Notes under the pieces: model-generated
The model's input: only the letters and a program-made list of their open reading frames with translations
Databases searched by the model: none
What the model was told of the DNA's origin: nothing
Assembly (NCBI GenBank): GCA_945872015.1
Contig: CAMBYJ010000136.1
Coordinates: 1 to 5,659, forward strand
Direction: 5' to 3'
Source of the DNA: Chitinophaga pinensis
GTDB taxonomy: Bacteria; Bacteroidota; Bacteroidia; AKYH767-A; OLB10
DNA: 5,659 nt
Made by a program: the position numbers and the translations under genes
Shown here: positions 1-5,659 of the stretch, one piece after another
Layout: the number at the start of each line of letters is the position of its first letter
Position numbering within the stretch: position 1 is the first letter of the stretch

Positions 1-64
1 GGTTGATTAGCGAATTCTAAGGAATCTGAGCATCGTTTCACTCCTATTACATTCAGCAATTTTA

Positions 65-72
65 TACTTTTG
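65..72 (+). promoter_or_regulatory. Bacteroidota-type -7 promoter element upstream of mtaB
   Basis: The octamer TACTTTTG matches the Bacteroidota sigma-factor -7 consensus TAnnTTTG exactly. It is followed by CACCAC and then the ATG of mtaB at 79, so transcription would begin at or within a few bases of the start codon. No good -33 TTTG element is seen at the usual spacing. The nearest candidate is TTTC at 36-39, about 25 bases upstream, which is too far and imperfect. It is the only promoter candidate I see for the three-gene + strand cluster. Confidence 0.55.
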
Positions 73-78
73 CACCAC

Positions 79-1386
79 ATGAATACAGTCTCATTTCATA
101 CCCTCGGTTGCAAGTTGAATTTTTCTGAAACTTCAACGATAGCCCGCCAATTTAAAGATGCTGGATGGGAAAAGGTTTCATTTCCTGGACCTGCCGATGT
201 GTATGTCATCAATACCTGTTCTGTTACAGAAAATGCGGATAGAGAATGTAAGTCGATTGTGAATAGGGCCATGGCCGCAAATACAAGTGGGAAGGTTATT
301 GTAATTGGATGTTATGCTCAATTAAAGCCACAAGAAATTGCAAACATTACAGGAGTTGATTTAGTACTAGGTGCTCAGGAGAAGTTTAATGTACTTGATT
401 ATCTAAATACACTTGAAAAAAAGGATAAAGGAGATTATATTTCTTGTGAGATTGATCAGATAGAAACATTTGTAAGCTCTCATTCTTCAGATGATAGAAC
501 TCGTGTGTTTTTGAAGGTGCAGGATGGATGTGATTACAGTTGTACTTTCTGTACTATTCCTTTAGCAAGAGGAAAGTCAAGAAGTGATACAGTGCAGAAT
601 ATAGTTGCACAGGCGGAGCAAATTATTAAGTCGGGTGTTAAAGAGATTGTGTTAACTGGTATTAACCTTGGTGATTTTGGATTAGATGCGAATGGCAAAA
701 GAGTTGAGCGTTTTGTTGATTTAGTTAAAGCGTTGGATAAGATTGATGGATTGGAGCGAATTAGAATTTCTTCTATTGAGCCTAATTTACTTACAGATGA
801 AATAATCGAACTCATTAGTAAGTCTGAAAAGTTTGTACCTCATTTTCACATTCCGTTGCAAAGTGGGTCTGATACTATGCTAAGGTTAATGCGTCGCCGT
901 TATCTTAGTGATTTGTATGTGGATAAGGTGCAAAAAATTCGAGAATTAATTCCAAATTGTTCTATTGGTGTTGATGTTATTGTTGGTTTTCCAGGAGAGA
1001 CTGATGATTACTTTAATGAGACGTTAGATTTTCTTAAAGACCTCGACATAACTTATCTTCACGTATTTACTTATTCTGAACGTGAGAACACTCCCGCTAA
1101 AGACTACGAAGGAAAGATACCGATGGAGATTCGCAAGTTGAGAAATAAAACTTTGCGCAACTTGTCAATTAAAAAACAGCGTGCTTTTTACGAGAAGAAT
1201 ATTGGGATGCAACGACCTGTTTTGTTTGAATCAGAAATACAAAATGATTTTATCTACGGCTATACTGATAATTATATTCGAGTAAAAACAAATTACAATA
1301 GCGATCTGATTAATAAAGTTGTTCATTGTAAAATAGAAAATATTACTCCTGAATGTGTAGGAGAAGTTGAATTGATAACAAATTAA
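79..1386 (+). CDS. mtaB: tRNA (t6A37) C2-methylthiotransferase MtaB
   Basis: A radical-SAM methylthiotransferase expected to convert t6A to ms2t6A at position 37, next to the anticodon of ANN-decoding tRNAs, in the cytoplasm. The 435-residue protein shows the full family layout. The N-terminal domain (about 2-120) carries the three Cys of the auxiliary 4Fe-4S cluster: C11 in LGCKLN, C47 in NTCSV and C78 in IGCYA. The radical-SAM core has CxxxCxxC at C151/C155/C158, followed by GKSRS, SSIEP (231-235), HIPLQSGSD (257-265) and GFPGETDD (303-310). A C-terminal TRAM-like RNA-binding domain covers about 373-433. The LGCKLNFSE opening fits MtaB better than MiaB or RimO. The ATG at 79 is preferred over the in-frame TTG at 70, because that TTG lies inside the promoter element and the family N-terminus begins just before the TxGCK motif. 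There is no Shine-Dalgarno. Its stop is 3 nt before lgt. The gene is intact. Confidence 0.95.
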   Translation: MNTVSFHTLGCKLNFSETSTIARQFKDAGWEKVSFPGPADVYVINTCSVTENADRECKSIVNRAMAANTSGKVIVIGCYAQLKPQEIANITGVDLVLGAQEKFNVLDYLNTLEKKDKGDYISCEIDQIETFVSSHSSDDRTRVFLKVQDGCDYSCTFCTIPLARGKSRSDTVQNIVAQAEQIIKSGVKEIVLTGINLGDFGLDANGKRVERFVDLVKALDKIDGLERIRISSIEPNLLTDEIIELISKSEKFVPHFHIPLQSGSDTMLRLMRRRYLSDLYVDKVQKIRELIPNCSIGVDVIVGFPGETDDYFNETLDFLKDLDITYLHVFTYSERENTPAKDYEGKIPMEIRKLRNKTLRNLSIKKQRAFYEKNIGMQRPVLFESEIQNDFIYGYTDNYIRVKTNYNSDLINKVVHCKIENITPECVGEVELITN

Positions 1387-1389
1387 ATA

Positions 1390-2547
1390 ATGTATCCTAC
1401 GCTATCAGATTTCTTGCTTGATTTTTTTGGATTGAATCTGCCACTTCCAATTCAAACATTTGGATTTATGTTGGCCATTTCATTTTTCCTTGCAGCCTAT
1501 ACGCTAAAACTTGAGTTAATCAGAAAAGAAAAAGAAGGATTGTTGAATTACCATGTTGTTACAACAGTTCATGGCAAGCCAGCTTCAATTATTGAGATAG
1601 CAAGTTCTGCATTAACAGGTTTTATTATTGGATTTAAATTAATTTTTATACTGTTTAATTACTCGACTTTTGTTGAAGATACGCAAGGTGTATTGCTTTC
1701 ATCAAAAGGAAATCTTTTGGGTGGAATCGTAGTGGCAGGACTTATGGCGTACATGCGTTACCGTGAGGGAGAAAAAAATAAGCTTCCTGAAGTTAAAGTT
1801 GTGCAAGAAAATGTTTGGCCTCATCAGATGGTAATGAATATTACATTTACTGCTGCTATATCTGGAATTATTGGTGCTAAATTATTTCACAACTTAGAAA
1901 ACTGGGATGAATTAATGGCTAATCCCATTGATGCGTTGTTGTCGTTTAGCGGATTAACAATGTATGGAGGTTTAATTTTCGGAACATTTGCAGTTATCTA
2001 CATTACTAAAAAATATGGGATTGCTCCATTGCATATCGCTGATGCAGCTGCGCCCGGAATAATGCTTGCATATGGTACTGGTCGCTTAGGTTGTCAGTTA
2101 TCGGGCGATGGTGATTGGGGAATTGTTAATCTTGCTCCAAAGCCTGAGTGGATGAGCTTTTTGCCTGATTGGTTTTGGTCTTATAGTTATCCTCATAATG
2201 TGATCAGTAGTGGAGTGCCAATTGAAGGTTGTTTTGGACGTCATTGTATGATATTGCCGCAGCCAGTTTTTCCAACACCATTGTATGAAGCAATTCTATG
2301 CATCGCATTGTTTTTTGTAATATGGTCATTCAGAAAGAAATTGAAAGTACCAGGCACAGTGTTCTCACTTTATCTTTTGTTGAATGGAATTGAACGATTT
2401 ACTATTGAGCAAATTCGTATCAACAATAAATTCATGTTTCTTGGAATGAATGTTACGCAGGCAGAAATAATTGCATCATGCTTAATTTTATTAGGTGTTA
2501 CAGGTTTGATTGTTTTTAGAAAAAATAGAAATGGAATTAATCAATAG
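1390..2547 (+). CDS. lgt: prolipoprotein diacylglyceryl transferase (Lgt family, long form)
   Basis: An inner-membrane enzyme expected to transfer diacylglycerol from phosphatidylglycerol to the lipobox Cys of prolipoproteins, the first step of lipoprotein maturation. The polytopic protein has 385 residues, against about 290 in E. coli. Family marks are a MYGGL segment (191-195, aligning with E. coli HGGL at H103), GRLGCQLSGDGDWG (231-244, aligning with the Lgt signature around R143), PTPLYE (295-300) and ERFTIEQIR (335-343, aligning with the R239 region). Both essential arginines appear kept, as R232 and R336. The E. coli positions Y26, H103 and N146 appear replaced by F24, Y192 and C235. 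The extra length lies between TM1 and the MYGG hairpin and looks like a second copy of that hairpin (about 68-127 against 149-208). The ATG lies 3 nt after the mtaB stop, and the 3' end overlaps the next gene by 17 nt, suggesting coupled translation. Family assignment is firm; activity is inferred. Confidence 0.88.
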   Translation: MYPTLSDFLLDFFGLNLPLPIQTFGFMLAISFFLAAYTLKLELIRKEKEGLLNYHVVTTVHGKPASIIEIASSALTGFIIGFKLIFILFNYSTFVEDTQGVLLSSKGNLLGGIVVAGLMAYMRYREGEKNKLPEVKVVQENVWPHQMVMNITFTAAISGIIGAKLFHNLENWDELMANPIDALLSFSGLTMYGGLIFGTFAVIYITKKYGIAPLHIADAAAPGIMLAYGTGRLGCQLSGDGDWGIVNLAPKPEWMSFLPDWFWSYSYPHNVISSGVPIEGCFGRHCMILPQPVFPTPLYEAILCIALFFVIWSFRKKLKVPGTVFSLYLLLNGIERFTIEQIRINNKFMFLGMNVTQAEIIASCLILLGVTGLIVFRKNRNGINQ

Positions 2548-3331
2548 TGCTTTTTGTGATGAAGTAAAGTCGATAGTTAATGAAGCTGTTGTCTTTATTC
2601 GCAATGAACGTTTGAGTTTTAATCAGTCGGCAGTAGAGTATAAAGGAACGAATGATTTAGTTTCATACGTTGATAAAACAGCAGAGAAAATTCTTGTCGA
2701 TAAACTTGTTTTGTTAATTCCTGATGCGGGTTTTATTACAGAAGAAAATACACTTTCAATTACTGCTAAAGAATATTGTTGGATTATTGATCCTTTAGAT
2801 GGGACTACTAATTTTATTCATGGATTGAATTGCTATTGCGTGAGTGTAGCTTTAATGTATAAAAATGAACTTGTGCTTGGTGTTGTTCATGAAGTGAATT
2901 CTGACGAATGTTTTTATGCATGGAAGGATGGTGGTGCCTATTGCAATGATAAAAAAATAGTTGTCTCTTCAATTGATAGTTTAAATCAATCATTAATTGC
3001 AACAGGATTTCCTTATACCAATTATTCTCGCATGGAAGCTTACATGCGCGTGTTTGATTATTGCATGCGCAATACACATGGACTTAGAAGACTCGGTTCT
3101 GCAGCAATGGACTTAGTTTATGTTGCAGCGGGTAGGATGGATGCATTTTATGAATATGGATTAAATGCATGGGATATTGCTGCAGGATGTATTATCTTAA
3201 AAGAAGCAGGTGGAAAAGTGACTGATTTTTCAGGCACAGAAAATTATTTGTTTGGGAGAGAAATTTTAGCAACGAATTCTGCTATTCATCACTCGTTTTT
3301 AGAAGTCATTCAAAAAGAATTTGATTCATAA
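2531..3331 (+). CDS. inositol monophosphatase family protein (SuhB-like)
   Basis: A Mg2+-dependent sugar-phosphate phosphatase of the IMPase/FIG superfamily, cytoplasmic. It probably acts on inositol-1-phosphate or a related phosphomonoester, but the substrate cannot be read from sequence. The 266 residues are close to the usual length of about 265. Motifs: KGTNDLVSYVD (38-48); ITEEN (69-73) with the metal-binding Glu; DPLDGTTNFIHG (87-98), the classic DPxDGTxN metal site with D87 and D90; and AWDIAAGCIILKEAGG (213-228) with D215. All catalytic residues appear present. An in-frame TTG at 2510 would add seven residues, but the ATG at 2531 gives a family-like N-terminus and a shorter overlap (17 nt) with lgt. 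The stop codon TAA runs into the A-tract of the terminator. It resembles SuhB more than CysQ or histidinol-phosphatase relatives, but I leave the symbol blank because these paralogues are hard to separate by eye. Confidence 0.92.
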   Translation: MELINSAFCDEVKSIVNEAVVFIRNERLSFNQSAVEYKGTNDLVSYVDKTAEKILVDKLVLLIPDAGFITEENTLSITAKEYCWIIDPLDGTTNFIHGLNCYCVSVALMYKNELVLGVVHEVNSDECFYAWKDGGAYCNDKKIVVSSIDSLNQSLIATGFPYTNYSRMEAYMRVFDYCMRNTHGLRRLGSAAMDLVYVAAGRMDAFYEYGLNAWDIAAGCIILKEAGGKVTDFSGTENYLFGREILATNSAIHHSFLEVIQKEFDS

Positions 3332-3358
3332 AAAAGCCCCGAAAGTTTCGGGGCTTTT
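3331..3358. terminator. bidirectional intrinsic terminator between convergent operons
   Basis: An inverted repeat with GCCCCGAA (3336-3343) and TTCGGGGC (3347-3354) around a 3-nt AGT loop. It is flanked by AAAAA on the left and TTTT on the right, which extend the stem and supply U-tracts on both strands. It fills the 31-nt gap between the + strand phosphatase stop (3331) and the - strand phoU stop (3363), so it can end both transcripts. Confidence 0.93.
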
Positions 3359-3362
3359 AGTT

Positions 3363-4028
3363 TTATATCATCTTGTTTTTATGTTTTAAGACTTTCGCTT
3401 CAATATAAAAGATTGTTTCTTCAGCAATGTTTTTACACTGGTCGCCTACACGCTCTAATTTTCTAATCATACTAATCGTGTATAAACTCTGATTGATACG
3501 ATCGGAATGTGTTCTAATATAAGCTGCGATTTTATCATTTGCTTCTACGTTAATCTCATCAACTGTTTCATCAAGCTTAAAAATACTTCTTGCCAGTTTT
3601 GTATCCTCTTCAGCAAATGAACGCGCGGTTGTGTTCATGATTTCAATACAGGTGTCAAACATTTCAATTACTCTAGATGTTTCAAGAAGTTCTTTTTCTG
3701 GCTCCAATTGAAAGTTCATTACGAATTTGGCAACGCTTTCTGCAATGTCTCCTATTCGTTCTAAATTCGAATTGATTTTCATACATGCTAATACAAATCG
3801 CAAGTCGATTGCAACAGGATTAAACAATGCTATAATGTTTTCGCAATCGCGATCAATTTTTAATTCAAAACCATTAACACGCTTTTCGTTTACAGCTACT
3901 TCTCGAGCTAAATCTTTATCGAGTTGTAAGTACGATTCTTTCGATTTTGTTAACTGCGATTGAACAAGTTCAAACATTTCAAGAATGTTAGAGCGTAGGT
4001 CTTGTAATTCGATATTTAAATGTGACAT
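3363..4028 (-). CDS. phoU: phosphate transport system regulator PhoU
   Basis: A cytoplasmic helical regulator that represses phosphate-starvation signalling when phosphate is plentiful, by acting between the Pst transporter and the sensor kinase, and that limits Pst uptake. The 221-residue protein has the family's two-fold repeat of three-helix bundles. The first repeat ends in NLERIGDIAESVA (88-100) and the second in KLERVGDQCKNIAEE (190-204); these E/DxxxD-type motifs bind the metal clusters. The segment NPVAIDLRFVL (70-80) is also typical. The length is normal (E. coli 241). ATG is the only sensible start. There is no Shine-Dalgarno. It begins 19 nt after the pstB stop on the same strand, with no promoter motif in the gap, so it should be the last gene of the pst operon, ending at the shared terminator. 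The phosphate sensor kinase and response regulator are not in the window. Confidence 0.94.
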   Translation of the reverse strand: MSHLNIELQDLRSNILEMFELVQSQLTKSKESYLQLDKDLAREVAVNEKRVNGFELKIDRDCENIIALFNPVAIDLRFVLACMKINSNLERIGDIAESVAKFVMNFQLEPEKELLETSRVIEMFDTCIEIMNTTARSFAEEDTKLARSIFKLDETVDEINVEANDKIAAYIRTHSDRINQSLYTISMIRKLERVGDQCKNIAEETIFYIEAKVLKHKNKMI

Positions 4029-4047
4029 AAAGTTCTGGTATTAAAAA

Positions 4048-4800
4048 TTAATCAAATCTTCCAGTGATATAATTTTGTGTTCTTTCATCAGTGGGATTAG
4101 TAAATATTTTTTTTGTTGAATCGAATTCTATTAATTCACCAAGATATAAGAAAGCGGTACTATCACTAACCCTTCCTGCTTGTTGCATATTATGAGTAAC
4201 GATAATGATGGTGTAGCGATCCTTAAGCTCATAAATTAATTCCTCAATTTTAGCAGTTGAAATTGGATCTAATGCAGATGCAGGCTCGTCCATCAACAAC
4301 ACAGATGGCTCAATTGCTAATGATCGTGCTATACATAAGCGTTGTTGTTGACCAATGGATAAAGACAACGCTGTCTTATTAAGTTTGTCTTTTACTTCAT
4401 CCCACAGCGCAGCTTGCTTCAAACAAATTTCAACTCGCTCTTCAATAAAATTTTTATGTGTAATTCCATTAACTCGAAGTCCGTAAGCTACATTCTCAAA
4501 AACACTTTTAGGAAATGGGTTTGGCTTTTGAAACACCATACCAACACGCTTTCTCAACTCATCAATTTTAATCAGTTTGCCATAAACATCTTTTCCATCA
4601 ATTAAACATTCTCCTTCTATTTTAATTCCATCAATCAAATCGTTCATTCTATTAAACAAACGAAGAAAGGTAGACTTCCCACTACCTGAAGGACCTATAA
4701 GTGCAGTAACTGTATTTTTTTCAATAGCCATATTTATTCCTTTCAATGCATGAAAAGAGCCGTAATGAAGATTTACATTTTTACTTTCTATTTTATACAT
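4048..4800 (-). CDS. pstB: phosphate ABC transporter ATP-binding protein PstB
   Basis: The ATPase subunit of the PstSCAB phosphate importer, on the cytoplasmic face of the inner membrane. The 250 residues match the family's usual length. In order: Walker A GPSGSGKST (36-44), Q-loop VFQKPNPFP (89-97, a PstB hallmark), ABC signature LSIGQQQRLCIAR (147-159), Walker B VLLMDEP (167-173), D-loop SALDP (175-179), switch His in VTHNMQQA (201-208), and the usual ending NYITGRFD. The signature is LSIGQ where most family members have LSGGQ. The ATT codon reads cleanly and the frame is intact, so it looks like a genuine substitution rather than an error. The ATG at 4800 is preferred over the in-frame TTG at 4806, two codons upstream; it leaves 6 nt after the pstA stop. 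No Shine-Dalgarno is visible, so translation is probably coupled to pstA. Confidence 0.95.
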   Translation of the reverse strand: MYKIESKNVNLHYGSFHALKGINMAIEKNTVTALIGPSGSGKSTFLRLFNRMNDLIDGIKIEGECLIDGKDVYGKLIKIDELRKRVGMVFQKPNPFPKSVFENVAYGLRVNGITHKNFIEERVEICLKQAALWDEVKDKLNKTALSLSIGQQQRLCIARSLAIEPSVLLMDEPASALDPISTAKIEELIYELKDRYTIIIVTHNMQQAGRVSDSTAFLYLGELIEFDSTKKIFTNPTDERTQNYITGRFD

Positions 4801-4806
4801 GGTCAA

Positions 4807-5659
4807 TTAATTCGTTTTGTATTTCTTGGTTAAAAATCTTCGGATGATGTTAGCGAAAATATTTAATATCAAGACAATTAAAATTAAGATTACAGCAGTT
4901 CCAAAGGCCATGCCTCTTGATTCAGCAATGTTTGTCCCACTCGTAGAGATGACATATAAGTGATAAGGTAAGGCCATAACTTGATCAAAAATACTGGTCG
5001 GTAATTTCGGCAAGAAGTAAGCGGCAACAGTAAATAAAATAGGTGCTGTTTCACCTGATACACGTCCTATACTTAAGATAAGTCCAGTAATCACATTCGG
5101 TAATGCCATTGGCAAAGTTACCCTTCGAATAGTTTGTAGTTTAGATGCACCAAGCGCATAACTTGCTTCGCGATAAGAGTGGTCAATTGCTTTTAATGCT
5201 TCTTCCGTTGTTCTGATAATAACAGGAAGTGCTAATAGTCCTAGTGTTAAAGAGCCTGCTAAAATAGAATCTCCAAAGCCTAATTTATTTACAAATAAAG
5301 CCATTCCGAATAATCCGAAAACAATCGATGGTACTCCTGCTAAATTAGCTGTCATTAGTTGAACAAATTTTCGATACCAGCTGTCTTTGGTATATTCAAA
5401 AATGTAAATACCCGACATAATGCCAATAGGAAATGCAAAAAGCATTGAACCTGCAATTAAACACAATGTTCCGATGATAGCAGGATAGATTCCTCCTTTT
5501 GTCATGCCATCTTCGGGCATTTGTGTGATAAAGTCCCAGTTGATTACACCAATTCCTTTGAAAAATATAAATCCGAGAATAGAAAATAAAATTCCCATTA
5601 CTGCTAACGATAAAATTCTGAATATCCAAAATGCTATCGACTGACTAATACTTTTTTTA
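4807..5659 (-). CDS. pstA: phosphate ABC transporter permease PstA (5' end outside window)
   Basis: One of the two inner-membrane permease subunits of the Pst phosphate importer. The frame stays open to the right edge, giving 283 visible residues. An internal Met at 5598 would give only 263, but the 20 residues upstream (KKSISQSIAFW... into ...RILSLAV) read as a normal PstA N-terminus with the start of TM1. The true start is therefore probably only one or a few codons beyond 5659. Visible features: TM1 leading to FFKGIGVINWDF; a second hydrophobic segment followed by GIYIFEY; NLAGVPSIVFGLFG (105-118, a permease-typical segment); the EAA loop REASYALGASKLQTIRRVTLP (163-183), which contacts PstB; GETAPILF (202-209); and a final TM ending in a basic tail RRFLTKK. 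PstC should lie upstream, off the window. The stop is 6 nt from the pstB ATG. Confidence 0.94.
   Translation of the reverse strand, partial: KKSISQSIAFWIFRILSLAVMGILFSILGFIFFKGIGVINWDFITQMPEDGMTKGGIYPAIIGTLCLIAGSMLFAFPIGIMSGIYIFEYTKDSWYRKFVQLMTANLAGVPSIVFGLFGMALFVNKLGFGDSILAGSLTLGLLALPVIIRTTEEALKAIDHSYREASYALGASKLQTIRRVTLPMALPNVITGLILSIGRVSGETAPILFTVAAYFLPKLPTSIFDQVMALPYHLYVISTSGTNIAESRGMAFGTAVILILIVLILNIFANIIRRFLTKKYKTN

Noticed and set aside
7..33. Minus-strand mini-ORF (ATG to TAA, 8 codons, MLRFLRIR) with AGGAG 7 nt upstream.
   Set aside because: It is far too short to support. Shine-Dalgarno sites are not used elsewhere in the window, so the AGGAG is most likely chance. No attenuator or downstream gene is visible to make it a leader peptide.
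1..64. Possible tail of an upstream gene on the + strand.
   Set aside because: All three forward frames hit a stop within the first 20 bases and nothing recognisable precedes them, so no partial gene can be supported.
534..815. Antisense open frame of 93 codons inside mtaB.
   Set aside because: It is the complement of conserved radical-SAM coding sequence, with no family features, and is a shadow of mtaB.
2814..3077. Antisense open frame of 87 codons inside the phosphatase gene.
   Set aside because: It has a His- and Gln-rich composition typical of a shadow frame and lies wholly within a well-supported conserved gene.
3727..3963. Plus-strand open frame antisense to phoU.
   Set aside because: It mirrors conserved phoU coding sequence and shows no domain or start context.
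4029..4047. Internal promoter for phoU in the gap after pstB.
   Set aside because: The 19 bases contain no TAnnTTTG on the minus strand, so phoU is taken as part of the pst operon.
5396..5629. Alternative minus-strand frame of 77 codons overlapping the 5' part of pstA.
   Set aside because: It overlaps clear PstA transmembrane coding sequence in another frame; its composition is rich in Cys, His, Arg and Asn and unlike a real protein.

Overview
The window looks like chromosomal housekeeping DNA from a member of the Bacteroidota. The DNA is AT-rich. None of the five visible start codons has a Shine-Dalgarno sequence. A perfect Bacteroidota-type -7 promoter element (TAnnTTTG) lies just before the first gene. 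The protein variants, such as the MtaB N-terminus and the long divergent Lgt with a GRLGCQ signature, also fit that phylum. The genus cannot be named from sequence alone.

Layout: two gene clusters converge on one shared hairpin terminator. On the + strand (79-3331), three tightly packed genes probably form one transcription unit. They encode MtaB, a radical-SAM tRNA methylthiotransferase; a Lgt-family prolipoprotein diacylglyceryl transferase; and an inositol-monophosphatase-family enzyme. MtaB and lgt are 3 nt apart, and lgt overlaps the phosphatase gene by 17 nt. On the - strand (5659 down to 3363) is the downstream part of a high-affinity phosphate uptake operon: pstA (permease, 5' end cut by the window edge), pstB (ATPase) and phoU (regulator). 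Bases 3331-3358 form a GC-rich hairpin flanked by A and T tracts, which can terminate transcription in both directions.

How they work together: PstA and PstB are the membrane and ATPase parts of the Pst phosphate importer, and PhoU links that transporter to phosphate signalling. PstC and PstS would be expected beyond the right edge. The + strand genes serve unrelated basic functions (tRNA modification, lipoprotein maturation, sugar-phosphate dephosphorylation), so their clustering looks like operon packing rather than one pathway.

I found no mobile element, CRISPR array, RNA gene or evident new system. The points most worth a second look are an apparent internal duplication of a transmembrane hairpin in the Lgt protein, substitutions at its catalytic positions, an unusual LSIGQ signature motif in PstB, and a promoter so close to mtaB that its mRNA may be leaderless.
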